From Halobacteria archaeon HArc-gm2 (GTDB lineage Archaea; Halobacteriota; Halobacteria; Halobacteriales; Haloarculaceae): a stretch of DNA of 64,000 bases. The translations under genes and the position numbers were made by a program. This document shows, one piece after another, positions 1-8,571 of this stretch. The number at the start of each line of letters is the position of its first letter. Position 1 is the first letter of the stretch. The notes below the pieces were generated by a model. That model was not told the origin of the DNA and did no database searches. It worked only from the letters and a program-made list of their open reading frames with translations. The DNA lies in contig JAOPKE010000003.1 in assembly GCA_025517465.1 (NCBI GenBank), positions 310,001 through 374,000 of the forward strand, read 5' to 3'.

Positions 1-357
1 CAGACGGAGATCGACGAGGCCATCGAGGCTATTCGTACGCTCGACAGCGGCGACACGGTGCAGGTCCCGCTGGGCGGCGACGCCTACCTCCGCGCGGAGA
101 TCGCCGACATCGACGAGGTCATCGTCTCCCTCGGCGGCGGCTACGCCGCGGAGCGCGAGGAAGAGGGCGCCATCGACAGCCTCGAGACGAAGAAGGACAC
201 CATCGACGAGCGCATCGAGGAACTGCAGTCTCAGGTCGCCGAACTCGAGAGCGAGGCAGAGCAGCTCGAACAGCAGGCCCAGCAGATGCAACAGCAGCAG
301 ATGCAGCAGATGATGCAGCAACAGCAGGCCGAGCAGGGCGAGCAGGACGACGAGTAG
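1..357 (+). CDS. pfdA: Prefoldin subunit alpha (GimC alpha), 3' part only
   Basis: The reading frame is open from base 1, so the 5' end lies outside the window; an internal GTG at 58 is not the true start. Visible are the beta-hairpin segment with DTVQVPLGGDAYLRAEI, the conserved IVSLGGGYAAE stretch, and a long C-terminal coiled-coil helix, as expected for the alpha subunit of the archaeal prefoldin hexamer, which holds unfolded proteins in the cytoplasm. The C-terminus is unusually rich in Gln and Met (about 25 residues) before an acidic end. ftsY follows after 7 bases; this order suggests co-transcription. Confidence 0.9.
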   Translation, partial: QTEIDEAIEAIRTLDSGDTVQVPLGGDAYLRAEIADIDEVIVSLGGGYAAEREEEGAIDSLETKKDTIDERIEELQSQVAELESEAEQLEQQAQQMQQQQMQQMMQQQQAEQGEQDDE

Positions 358-364
358 GGCAGCG

Positions 365-1540
365 ATGTTCGACGGACTGAAAGACAAGCTGGGCAGTTTC
401 ACGTCCGACGTCGAGGAAGACGTGGACGAGGAGGCGCTCGAGGACGAAGCGGCAGACGCCGAGGCCGAAGACGACCAGCCTGCCGAACCCGAAGCGTCCG
501 CCGAAACGAGTGCCGAGACGGCGGACGGGGAGTCGTCCGGCGACGCTTCCGACGAGGAAGAAGCCAACCAGGTTGGCGAGTCGGCAGTCGAACCCGAGGT
601 CGAGGAAGATGCCGACGAGGAAGACACAGACGAAGACGAGGACGACGATTCGGGCCGCGGGTTCGCCCAGCGCGCGAAGATCCTCGCGTCGGGCAAGTCC
701 GTCATCGACGAGGAGGACCTGGAGGGCCACCTCGACGACCTCGAACTCGCCCTGCTCTCCAGTGACGTCGAGATGAGCGTCGCCGGCGAGATTCTGGATG
801 GCGTGAAGGAGAACCTGGTCGGCGAGACCCGTCGCCGACTCTCCAGCACGGGCAACCTCGTGCGCGACGCGCTCCGGGAGGCGCTGTTCGACGTGATCAG
901 CGTCGGCCAGTTCGACTTCGAGGAGCGCGTCACCGAGGCCGACAAGCCCGTCGTCATCATGTTCACCGGCGTCAACGGCGTCGGGAAGACGACGACCATC
1001 GCCAAGCTCTCGCAGTACCTCGAAGAGCGGGGGCTCTCGTCGGTGCTGGCCAACGGCGACACCTACCGCGCCGGCGCCAACGAACAGCTCCAGAAACACG
1101 CCGACAACCTCGACCGGACGCTCATCTCTCACGAGCAGGGCTCCGACCCGGCGGCGGTCATCTACGACGCCGTCGAGTACGCCGAGGCAAACGACGTCGA
1201 CGTCGTGCTGGGCGACACCGCCGGCCGTCTGCACACCTCCGACGACCTGATGGCCCAGCTGGAGAAGATCGACCGCGTCGTCGACCCGGACATGACCGTC
1301 TTCGTCGACGAGGCGGTCGCCGGCCAGGACGCCGTCAACCGCGCACGTGAGTTCAACGAGGCGTCGGCCATCGACGGCGCCATCCTGACGAAGGCCGACG
1401 CCGACTCCCAGGGTGGTGCCGCGATTTCGGTCGCCCACGTCACGGGGAAACCCATTCTCTTCCTCGGGACGGGCCAGGGCTACGACGACATCGAACGGTT
1501 CGACCCCGAGGCGGTCGTGGACCGGTTGTTCGAAGAGTAG
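365..1540 (+). CDS. ftsY: Signal recognition particle receptor FtsY
   Basis: The 391-residue protein is the membrane-associated GTPase that receives SRP-ribosome complexes. Residues 1 to about 95 form a highly acidic, low-complexity A domain; then come the N helical bundle and the G domain with G1 GVNGVGKTTT (about 202-211), G3 DTAGR (about 284) and G4 TKAD (about 342). The conserved closing motif region with GTGQGYDDIERF is present. The ATG at 365 follows the prefoldin stop by 7 bases. A perfect hairpin begins directly after the stop codon. The partner SRP54 is encoded separately at 8.6 kb. Confidence 0.95.
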   Translation: MFDGLKDKLGSFTSDVEEDVDEEALEDEAADAEAEDDQPAEPEASAETSAETADGESSGDASDEEEANQVGESAVEPEVEEDADEEDTDEDEDDDSGRGFAQRAKILASGKSVIDEEDLEGHLDDLELALLSSDVEMSVAGEILDGVKENLVGETRRRLSSTGNLVRDALREALFDVISVGQFDFEERVTEADKPVVIMFTGVNGVGKTTTIAKLSQYLEERGLSSVLANGDTYRAGANEQLQKHADNLDRTLISHEQGSDPAAVIYDAVEYAEANDVDVVLGDTAGRLHTSDDLMAQLEKIDRVVDPDMTVFVDEAVAGQDAVNRAREFNEASAIDGAILTKADADSQGGAAISVAHVTGKPILFLGTGQGYDDIERFDPEAVVDRLFEE

Positions 1541-1567
1541 GCTGGCGCGGCCTCCGGCCGCGCCAGC
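1541..1567. terminator. Perfect 12-bp hairpin directly after ftsY
   Basis: The two arms 1541-1552 (GCTGGCGCGGCC) and 1556-1567 are exact reverse complements around the three-base loop TCC. It starts on the base after the ftsY stop codon. It lacks a T-rich tail, so it may stabilise the mRNA 3' end or be a mobile palindromic unit rather than an archaeal terminator proper. Confidence 0.55.
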
Positions 1568-1918
1568 TACAGACCGAGCGGGGAACGGAGTAACCCGCGA
1601 GGAGTAGGTTGGGGCGCGAGCGGAGCGAGCGGTCCAACTATCGTCCGAACGGTGAGCGGAGTGAGGGCAAGGTAGCGGTAATTCTTTCCAGCACCAGTGA
1701 CGGCCGGGCCCACCGACTATCGTCTAAGACCGAGGAGCCGTCCGGTACTGGCCAGTAGACTCGTATGTTCCGAGAGCCGGACCCGCAACAACCAGCAATA
1801 TTCTCCTCATCAGAGTAGGTGAGGGGCATTTCGCCGTGACGAGTCGCTTGAAGAGCGTACGTGTCAACTAGAACTACGACATGAGTGATCGTGGCCCATC
1901 GTCGCGGAGGCGATACAG
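1568..1918. other. Intergenic stretch before nirA, no gene of normal size
   Basis: No convincing protein or RNA gene is visible. It holds two GAGCGGAG-type palindromic snippets (about 1617-1660), similar to those seen elsewhere in the window, and a 13-codon leader reading frame (1881-1922) whose TGA overlaps the nirA ATG. The GGAGG at 1906-1910 serves as the ribosome binding site for nirA. I see no clear TATA box. Confidence 0.5.
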
Positions 1919-3697
1919 ATGAATTCGGTCGAGCGGTACAAACAGGAGAAACACCCCCTCGACGTCGTCGAAGACGTCAGGGAGTACGCGGAGGATGGGC
2001 TGACCTTCGACGAGATAGAGGAGCGCGCGGGCGACGGCGAGTGGGAGCGCCTGAAGTGGGCTGGCATGTACGCCCACGGCCGCCAGCGAGGCTACTTCAT
2101 GATGCGGACGAAAGTCCCCGGCGGCTATCTCACGCCGGAGCAGGCCGAGGTCATCGGCGAAGTGGCCGAGGAGTACGCTACCGCACCGGAGGAGTACGGC
2201 GGCGAGGAACAGAACGACGTCTGGGGCGACGCCTTCCTGGACATCACGACTCGACAGGACATCCAGAAGCACTGGATCGAGGTCGAGGACGTCCCCGAGA
2301 TCTGGGAGAAGTACGACGAGGTCGGCCTGACGACCATTCAGGGGTGTGGCGACTCGGCGCGCAACGTGCTGGGGTGTCCCGCCGCGGGCCTGGACGAGCA
2401 CGAGTGCTTCGACGCCCAGCCAGTGATCGAGGCCGTCTCGGAGTTCTTCACGGAGAACCGGGAGTACGCCAACCTTCCCCGGAAGTTCAAGATGACCATC
2501 ACGGGCTGTGCGCACGACTGCGGGCAGTCCCAGATCAACGACGTCGGACTGACGCCGGCGAAGAAGGAACTGGATGGTGAGCCCCACTACGGCTTCCACG
2601 TGAAGGTCGGCGGCGGCCTCTCCGACGGTCCGCGCATGGCCTCGCCGCTGGACGTGTTCGTCCTCCCGGAACACGCCGTCGAGTTCTGCCGCGCGGTGGC
2701 CCAGACGTTCAAGGAACTGGGCGACCGGAACAACCGCGGGGTCTGCCGGATGCGCTACCTCGTCCAGCAGATGGGGCCCGAGAAATTCGAGGAAGCCGTC
2801 CGCGACCGCTGCCAGGTCGACCTCCCCACGCGCGGGACGGACCTGACCGAGGGCTACACCGGCGACCACGTCGGCGTCCACGACCAGAAGGGGGGCGACC
2901 TGAAGTACGTCGGCTTCAACGTCATCGCCGGGCGGATGGGCGGCGACGAGTTCGCGGAGGCCGCCCGAGCGGCGAAGGAGTACGGCACCGAGGACGCCTC
3001 CATCAGACTGGCGACGGACCAGAACTTCCTCGTCACCCACGTCCCGCCCGAGAACGTCGGCGACCTGCTGAACGAACCCTTCGCCCGGAACTACCGGCCC
3101 GATCCGGGACCGTTCTCCCGCGGCGCCGTGGGCTGTACCGGTTCGGAGTTCTGTAACTACGGTATCATCGAGACGAAGAACCGGGTCCGCCGGTGGGCCA
3201 AGGCGCTGGACCGGCAGATAGACACGCCCGAGGACCTCGACGTCGTCCGGATGCACATGTCGGGCTGTTCGGCCTCCTGTGCCCAGCCACAGATCGCCGA
3301 CATCGGCTTCCGCGGCGAGACGGTCAACGTCAACGACCCCGAAGGGACCACGAACGAGGAGGGCGACAACATCGTGGAAGGCATGGACTTCGGCCTCGGC
3401 GGGAGCCTCGGCTCGGACAACGAGTTCCTCGACTGGGTCGAGAACGCCGTGCCAGCCGGGAGCGTCATCCCGGCGCTGGAACAGCTGTTCGACGCCTACG
3501 CGGACGAACGCGAGGAAGGGGTTCGCGCGAGCGAAGTGAGTGCGAGCTCGTCAGAGCGTAGCTCTGACGGTGAACGGTTCTACGAGTGGTGCCGCCGGGT
3601 CGACAACGACCGCCTGCGCCAGATAATGCAGCGGGCCGACGCCAACGTGGCCGGTGGCGTCGCCCTCGACGAGGAGGGAGGTGTCGCGGATGACTGA
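1919..3697 (+). CDS. nirA: Ferredoxin-type nitrite/sulfite reductase (siroheme, 4Fe-4S)
   Basis: The 592-residue protein has the duplicated architecture of siroheme reductases. The cluster/siroheme motif is C406-x5-C412 ... C450-x3-C454, within GCTGSEFCNYGIIETK and SGCSASCAQPQIADIGF. The GCTGxxFC...ETK form is that of assimilatory nitrite reductases rather than classical sulfite reductases, but substrate cannot be settled by eye. The N-terminal half carries a related motif, TGCAHDCGQSQINDVG (196-211). Six-electron reduction of nitrite (or sulfite) in the cytoplasm is expected. Start: ATG 1919 with GGAGG 8 bases upstream. The last 8 bases overlap the FrhB-type gene, so the two are translated together. 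Near codons 535-550 an in-frame hairpin insertion is visible. Confidence 0.85.
   Translation: MNSVERYKQEKHPLDVVEDVREYAEDGLTFDEIEERAGDGEWERLKWAGMYAHGRQRGYFMMRTKVPGGYLTPEQAEVIGEVAEEYATAPEEYGGEEQNDVWGDAFLDITTRQDIQKHWIEVEDVPEIWEKYDEVGLTTIQGCGDSARNVLGCPAAGLDEHECFDAQPVIEAVSEFFTENREYANLPRKFKMTITGCAHDCGQSQINDVGLTPAKKELDGEPHYGFHVKVGGGLSDGPRMASPLDVFVLPEHAVEFCRAVAQTFKELGDRNNRGVCRMRYLVQQMGPEKFEEAVRDRCQVDLPTRGTDLTEGYTGDHVGVHDQKGGDLKYVGFNVIAGRMGGDEFAEAARAAKEYGTEDASIRLATDQNFLVTHVPPENVGDLLNEPFARNYRPDPGPFSRGAVGCTGSEFCNYGIIETKNRVRRWAKALDRQIDTPEDLDVVRMHMSGCSASCAQPQIADIGFRGETVNVNDPEGTTNEEGDNIVEGMDFGLGGSLGSDNEFLDWVENAVPAGSVIPALEQLFDAYADEREEGVRASEVSASSSERSSDGERFYEWCRRVDNDRLRQIMQRADANVAGGVALDEEGGVADD
3549..3569. 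repeat. Hairpin with 3-base loop inserted inside nirA
   Basis: Arms CGTCAGAGC (3549-3557) and GCTCTGACG (3561-3569) pair perfectly around GTA. Together with the adjoining GAGCGAAGTGAG-type snippet (from about 3526) it encodes a Ser/Glu-rich segment (ASEVSASSSERSSDGE) that interrupts the C-terminal helix region. It resembles the intergenic triloop hairpins at 1541 and 50257, so it looks like an in-frame insertion of a palindromic micro-element. Confidence 0.5.
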
Positions 3698-5261
3698 AGA
3701 GCGTGACGCGAGCGGCGACGGTCGCATGCCGGGAGTCCCGGACGGACCCGGGACCGACCACAGCGACGTGTCGGGTGCCGAAGCGCACGGACACGCCGAC
3801 GGGGACCACTCACACGGGCACGCACACGACCACGGTGACGGTGAGGAAAGCTGTGGCTGCGGGAGTTCCTGCGGCTGTGGCGAGAGCGAGTCGCGGGCGG
3901 TGCCTGATGGGGGCGCAGCAGCCGCCAACGTCGACGAGAACGGGAAGCTCGGCGACGTCGAGTTCACGAAACCCGCCGAGGGCGTCAGCCAGGACGTCGA
4001 GGACGGCCGACCGGACGAAATCGTTAATCCGCCCGACGGCGCCAAGCCGGGCACGCCGTCGTACGGGATTCGCGCGGAGATGAACGACATCGAGACGCCC
4101 GCGGACAAGACCTGGTTCATGGAACTGGACGAGGCGGTCATCGACGAGGGCCGCTGCATCCAGTGTGGCACCTGCGTCGCCTCGTGTCCCTCCGACTCCA
4201 TCGGCATCGGCGACGACGGGCTACCCGAACTGGTGAAGATGTGCACCGGCTGCTCGATGTGCTGGGACTTCTGTCCCCGTGGGGGCTTGCGCTACGAACG
4301 CCAGTGGAAGATCACCGGCGGCGACGACAACGTCAAGGGCGCCGGCGACCCCATCACCGAGTTCTCCGCGAAGGTCGAAGCGGACTGGCGCGAAGGATCT
4401 CAGGACGGCGGGCTCGTGACGAGCGTCCTGATCCACCTGCTGGAGGCCGGTGAGATAGACGGCGCGCTCGTCGCTACCGAGAGCGACGACCAGCCCTGGA
4501 AGGCCGAGTCGTTCCTGGCGACCACGCCGGAGGAACTGATCGACAGCGCCGGGAGCATCTACAACCAGACGATGGCGCTGGGGAACCTGGGGCTGGACCA
4601 GTGGGAGCACAAGCTCCCGGACAAAGATCCGGAGGACATGTCGCTCGCGCTCGTCGGGACGCCCTGCGAGATCGAGGGGATCCGCGCCCTGCAGGACTTC
4701 GAGTGGGACTACGCGAGCCAGGAGGCCGGCGTCCGTGCCGTCGACTACACGATCGCCCTGATGTGCACGAAGAACTTCAATTACGAGCGGCTGATGGGCG
4801 AGCAACTCGTGGAGAAACGGGGAATCGACCTCGACGACGTCGGCAAGATGGACGTCCTCGACGGGAAGATGATGGTGTACGACCGGTCTGGCGAACTCAT
4901 CGTCGACGAGGACGTCGAGGAGTTCCACGGCGCCGCCCTCAAGGGCTGTGACGAGTGCGCCGACTTCACCGGCTACTGCGCGGACCTGACGGTGGGATCG
5001 GTCGGATCCAGCGACGAGTACTCCTCCGTCATCGTTCGAACGGAGCAGGGGCTCGACGCCTGGGAACTGACGAAAGCTGACCTGGACTACCACGACCTGG
5101 AGGACCGCGGCGCCGTCGGCGGGCTCCAGTCCTGGGACAAGAAGAAGGCCTTCGACTCCCTAGAGCGCCCGTTCGACCCCGACGCGCCGCGCTTCATCGA
5201 CTACGCCACCCACGCCGAGAACTACGGAACGGAGCTGAATCCCCACGAGGCCGGACACTGA
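3690..5261 (+). CDS. FrhB-family (F420-binding type) ferredoxin oxidoreductase with His/Cys-rich N-terminus
   Basis: The 523-residue protein starts at ATG 3690, inside the end of nirA (8-base overlap, GGAGG just upstream); an in-frame GTG at 3654 is less likely. Domains in order: His-rich stretch (about 33-48), Cys cluster CGCGSSCGCG (55-64), a linker, a two-cluster ferredoxin domain (C156, C159, C162, C166 and C185, C188, C191, C195), then the FrhB/FdhB N- and C-terminal domains with QDGGLVTSVLIHLLEAG, LVGTPCEIEG and GCDECADFTGYCADLTVGSVGS. The family carries flavin and F420 in FrhB, FpoF and Fsr. By position I infer it supplies electrons to the siroheme reductase; F420H2 as donor is plausible but unproven. 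Confidence 0.8.
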   Translation: MTEERDASGDGRMPGVPDGPGTDHSDVSGAEAHGHADGDHSHGHAHDHGDGEESCGCGSSCGCGESESRAVPDGGAAAANVDENGKLGDVEFTKPAEGVSQDVEDGRPDEIVNPPDGAKPGTPSYGIRAEMNDIETPADKTWFMELDEAVIDEGRCIQCGTCVASCPSDSIGIGDDGLPELVKMCTGCSMCWDFCPRGGLRYERQWKITGGDDNVKGAGDPITEFSAKVEADWREGSQDGGLVTSVLIHLLEAGEIDGALVATESDDQPWKAESFLATTPEELIDSAGSIYNQTMALGNLGLDQWEHKLPDKDPEDMSLALVGTPCEIEGIRALQDFEWDYASQEAGVRAVDYTIALMCTKNFNYERLMGEQLVEKRGIDLDDVGKMDVLDGKMMVYDRSGELIVDEDVEEFHGAALKGCDECADFTGYCADLTVGSVGSSDEYSSVIVRTEQGLDAWELTKADLDYHDLEDRGAVGGLQSWDKKKAFDSLERPFDPDAPRFIDYATHAENYGTELNPHEAGH

Positions 5262-5307
5262 GCCACGCCATGCCGGTCCGCGTGTCCTCGTGACGGCGGT
5301 GGAGAGG

Positions 5308-5874
5308 TCATCCCCGGTACTCCCGGTACAGGTCGCGACCGACGACACCGATCCCGAAGAAGCCGATCAGAGTCTGCACGAGGTTTCCCAGGACGGGGAT
5401 CGCCATCGGAACCGCGAGGGCGAGCGCACCGACTCCAGCGGCCTTCCCACCGTACCGGTCTGCTCGCCCCCGGAGCGCGGCCCCGATCCAGACGATCGAG
5501 ACGGCGTTGCCGACGATACTCACGACCGCGAGGACGAACAGTCCCGGGATGCTGACGATCAACCCGATGATCGTGAGCGCCACGAGAACGAGAGCGATCG
5601 GAACGACGATCGCGACGATGAGGCCCCAGCCGAACGCTTCGCCCGGGTCGTGGCGAATCTCCTCGACCATCCTCGTCGCGTAGCGGGGACCGATCAGCAC
5701 GAGTCCTCCGCCGAAGACGAGGTTGACCACGAAAGCGGTACAGAACCGGATCACGAGTCGGGTCCCGAGACCGAGTTCTGCGCCGGGGTTCGGGGACTGT
5801 GCGGCCGCCAGACCGCTGAACGCGAGGAGAACGAGAGCGCTGGCACCTCGTGCGATCGGTCGGATGGAGGGCAT
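5308..5874 (-). CDS. Membrane protein with signal peptide, unknown function
   Basis: Starting at ATG 5874 gives 188 residues with an N-terminal signal peptide (SALVLLAFSGLAAAQ) and about four hydrophobic segments rich in Gly, Ile and Val; a longer in-frame start at 5997 would put a non-hydrophobic tail before the signal and is rejected. The C-terminal half (GWGLIVAIVVPIALVLVALTI and VPMAIPVLGNLVQTLIGF) resembles the small membrane modules often found after bactofilin-type domains in archaea, but the cytoskeletal domain itself is absent. It converges on the FrhB-type gene. No specific function can be given. Confidence 0.65.
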   Translation of the reverse strand: MPSIRPIARGASALVLLAFSGLAAAQSPNPGAELGLGTRLVIRFCTAFVVNLVFGGGLVLIGPRYATRMVEEIRHDPGEAFGWGLIVAIVVPIALVLVALTIIGLIVSIPGLFVLAVVSIVGNAVSIVWIGAALRGRADRYGGKAAGVGALALAVPMAIPVLGNLVQTLIGFFGIGVVGRDLYREYRG

Positions 5875-6237
5875 CACGCTCGGTCTCTCCGCCCCTCCGC
5901 AAATCAGTTTCGACCGGTCGGCAGCGCCGCCGTTCCGCCCACCGTCACTCCCCGCGTCGCCGGAAGCCATCGCCCCGCGCTGGCGCGCCGCTGGCACTGA
6001 GTGACCGCGCAGTTCGTTCGGCCGACCGCGGAGCGAGGACGGATCGGCACATCTTAACCCGCGCGTCCGACGCGACGCGCCGAGCTATGCGTGACCTTCC
6101 GTCGGAAATCCCGGCCATAACAAAGGGTGACTGTCGGCAACTGTCGGGTGCCCTCAGCGTGTCGGTGCGCCCCCACGTGACCCCTCACACGTGTCCCGGG
6201 TCGCCACTCGGCGCGTTCGGTCCCGCTGGCGCGACGG

Positions 6238-6888
6238 TCACTCCCGCGCCGCTTCGACCGCCGCGACGAAGTCGGCGGCCCGCTCGCGGACCCCTTCCAT
6301 GTCACCCTCCTCGATGGCCTCGTAGTTCACGAGTGCCGACCCCGCGCCGACCGCCATCGCGCCGGCCTCGAAGTAGTCGGCGACGTTGTCCACGGAGACG
6401 CCGCCAGTCGGCATGATCGGCACGTCGCCCAGCGGTCCCTGCAGCGCGCCGATGTGGCCCGGCCCGACCGTCGAGGCGGGGAACATCTTCAGGACGTCCG
6501 CGCCTGCGGCCATCGCCCGGTCGGCCTCCGTCGGCGTCATGACCCCCGGGACGGAGACGACGCCGGCGCGGTTGCACACCTCGATGACCTCCTCGTTGAC
6601 GTTGGGCGCGAGGACGAACTCCGCGCCGGCCTCGACGACGTTCCGGGCCGCCGCGGCGTCCATGACCGTGCCCGCACCGATCACCGCGTCGGTGTCCGCG
6701 AGTTCCCGGTCGACCGCCGCGATCATCTCGCTGCACCGCTTGGCGTCGGCCGTCAGTTCGAGCGCCGTGACGCCGGCCTCGTGGATGGCCTTCGCCACGG
6801 GGACGATGTCGTCCTCGTCGATCCCGCGCAGCACCGCGACGACGCCGCTCTCGACCAGTTTGTCCTGGACCGCCTGTTTGCTCGTCAT
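6238..6888 (-). CDS. kdgA: 2-keto-3-deoxy-6-phosphogluconate aldolase (class I, KDPG/KHG family)
   Basis: The 216-residue protein is the usual size for this trimeric TIM-barrel aldolase, which cleaves KDPG to pyruvate and glyceraldehyde 3-phosphate in the semi-phosphorylative Entner-Doudoroff pathway. Visible are the ELTADAKR loop with general base Glu44, IGAGTV (70-75), the Schiff-base Lys134 in VLKMFPAS, and the phosphate-binding PTGGV. It stands alone on the minus strand with its own promoter-like sequence (TTTTAGA, about 25 bases before the ATG). Related enzymes also accept the galactose-derived KDPGal, which would connect it to the galactonate genes at 43-45 kb. Confidence 0.88.
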   Translation of the reverse strand: MTSKQAVQDKLVESGVVAVLRGIDEDDIVPVAKAIHEAGVTALELTADAKRCSEMIAAVDRELADTDAVIGAGTVMDAAAARNVVEAGAEFVLAPNVNEEVIEVCNRAGVVSVPGVMTPTEADRAMAAGADVLKMFPASTVGPGHIGALQGPLGDVPIMPTGGVSVDNVADYFEAGAMAVGAGSALVNYEAIEEGDMEGVRERAADFVAAVEAARE

Positions 6889-6910
6889 GCACCGAACTCG
6901 GAGTGGGAGG

Positions 6911-6920
6911 GTCTAAAAGC
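6911..6920 (-). promoter_or_regulatory. TATA-like box of the KDPG aldolase gene
   Basis: On the minus strand CTTTTAGACC lies about 25-32 bases before the ATG at 6888, the spacing expected for a leaderless haloarchaeal promoter. Confidence 0.45.
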
Positions 6921-7000
6921 GTACTACTCTCGTCTGACAGTGAGTGACTCCCTCGCCCGCTCTCCGTCCCGTCGCTGGGACGTTCACGCGAACCCCGGGC

Positions 7001-7378
7001 TCACTCCTCGTCCGGTTCGTATGCCAGCGCCGGGTCCGTCCGCGGTGACCCGGTTCCGAGCACGACCACCTCGTCGTCGGCGTCGGCCGGATTGAACGCC
7101 CGGTGTGGGTTCCCGGGCTCGACGACGAACACCTCGTCTTCGCCGACCTCGAATTCGCCGTCCGGCGTCTCGACGTAAAGCGTCCCGGAGAGCACGTAGA
7201 AGGCCTCCTCGCGCTGCTCGTGGTAGTGGTAGGTCCGGGGTAACTGCTCGCCGGGTTCGATGGCATACCGCGCGAGGTGGAGCAGGTTCAGGTCGGCGGC
7301 GTCGGAGACGGCCCGGCGGTCGCAGGGGTAGTCCGCGAGCGAATCGAGGTCGTCCGGGTCGACGTGGTGGTAGGGCAT
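7001..7378 (-). CDS. Cupin domain protein
   Basis: The 125-residue protein is a single cupin beta-barrel. Motif 1 is seen as [17 protein letters not shown] (His, His, Glu metal ligands) and motif 2 as [11 protein letters not shown] (His ligand), so a divalent metal can be bound. It may be a sugar isomerase-like, dioxygenase-like or purely binding protein; nothing in the neighbourhood decides this. It lies 113 bases downstream of, and on the same strand as far as transcription direction is concerned with, the KDPG aldolase gene. A TATA-like TATTAC sits about 25 bases before the start. Confidence 0.75.
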   Translation of the reverse strand: MPYHHVDPDDLDSLADYPCDRRAVSDAADLNLLHLARYAIEPGEQLPRTYHYHEQREEAFYVLSGTLYVETPDGEFEVGEDEVFVVEPGNPHRAFNPADADDEVVVLGTGSPRTDPALAYEPDEE

Positions 7379-7461
7379 GGTGGCGGTGGTCGCGGGACGA
7401 CCGTAATACCCACTCCTCCGGCCCGCGACGGCCGCGCGGCCTCCCGGAGCGACCGGGAGAC

Positions 7462-8385
7462 CTACTCGTGGATCGGCTCCTCGAAGAGGCGGTCCCCGGT
7501 CTCCTCGCAGGTGACGGCGACGACCTCGTAGGAGCTACAGCAGGACTCCACGGTCTCCTGGCCGAACTCGATGCCGCCCTCGGCGGTGGGACACTCCTCG
7601 AGGAAGAGCCGGAGGCCGTTCAGCAGGCTCCCCTTCTCGCGGGTCGAGAGGGCCTCCCAGTCCGGCAGCCGGCTCCGAAGCACTGCCGCGCCCGCGGCGT
7701 CGGCGATCATCGCCGCCTCGGAGGGCCACTGGCCGATGCGACCGTCGCCGTCCGTCAGCACGCGGCCGTCGTCGAACTCTTCGATTTCGCTCTCCTCGAC
7801 GTCGAGGTCGAACTGGCCCACCAGCCGCTCGGCAAGGTCCGTGGACTCCTCGCCGTCGAAATCCGCCATCGCGTCGTCCCACGATCGCTTGAACTCCTCG
7901 GTCAGGCACAGGTCCTCGCCGTCCTCGCACGCTTCGAGCGCCCCGGCGTTCGACAGGACGATCTCCGGGTCCAGGGCGCCCGCCTCGTCGCGTGCAGCCT
8001 CGACCACGCCGCCGTTCGTCGCGGACTCGGCGGTGCTGGTCCCGTCGCCGTTCGGGACGGCAGCAGCACCAGCGTCCCGTGGAGTCGCCTCGTCACTGTC
8101 GAGGCCGGCGCCGAGACCACTCGGGGCCGGTCCGACCGGTTCCTTTCCGAACAGTCGGAGGACGTCGTCGGGGAGGTACCGCTTCGTGAGTGTGGGCGTC
8201 CCGGGGACGAGGTAACCACGGAGGTAGATCAGGACCACCGAGGCCACGAAGACGCCGGCGCCGGCCTTCCGGGACCGGCGGCCGGCCACCGCGGCGGCGA
8301 CGACGGCGATGAGGAGGTTGACGCCCGTGCACGGCATGCAGCGATTCTCACCGGTGTACTCCGGTTGTTTCAGCTCGTCGATCAT
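7462..8385 (-). CDS. Conserved haloarchaeal membrane protein, unknown function
   Basis: The 307-residue protein begins with a short head containing CMPC (residues 16-19), then two hydrophobic segments (about 21-35 and 44-62), followed by a long soluble acidic domain. The C-terminal domain ends with a [15 protein letters not shown] cluster, suggesting a metal or disulfide site. I recall similar proteins only from haloarchaea and know no function. The start ATG 8385 has a TATA-like box 27 bases upstream. It is divergent from ffh. Confidence 0.65.
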   Translation of the reverse strand: MIDELKQPEYTGENRCMPCTGVNLLIAVVAAAVAGRRSRKAGAGVFVASVVLIYLRGYLVPGTPTLTKRYLPDDVLRLFGKEPVGPAPSGLGAGLDSDEATPRDAGAAAVPNGDGTSTAESATNGGVVEAARDEAGALDPEIVLSNAGALEACEDGEDLCLTEEFKRSWDDAMADFDGEESTDLAERLVGQFDLDVEESEIEEFDDGRVLTDGDGRIGQWPSEAAMIADAAGAAVLRSRLPDWEALSTREKGSLLNGLRLFLEECPTAEGGIEFGQETVESCCSSYEVVAVTCEETGDRLFEEPIHE

Positions 8386-8406
8386 CTTGATTCAAGTATG
8401 ATAGCC

Positions 8407-8418
8407 AGTTATATGTGT
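8407..8418 (-). promoter_or_regulatory. TATA-like box of the membrane protein gene at 8385
   Basis: Reading the minus strand, CATATAACTG precedes the ATG by about 25-30 bases. The region between here and 8572 also has to hold the ffh promoter; GGCTTTACC at 8536-8544 is a weaker candidate for it. Confidence 0.5.
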
Positions 8419-8571
8419 TTTAGGCTTCACGACCGGCGGTGGTCGGTAGCCCGCATCTCGTCGACGGGGTCGCGGACTGCAGCGGGATACGGACCCGGTG
8501 GGAATCGGATCGAAACGGCTCCGGCCCGACAAAAAGGCTTTACCGCCGCCACAGCGTACCACGCGACAACA

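Noticed and set aside
7105-8571. Long plus-strand open frame continuous with ffh
   Set aside because: It is antisense to the cupin and membrane protein genes and Arg-rich; ffh homology begins at ATG 8572.
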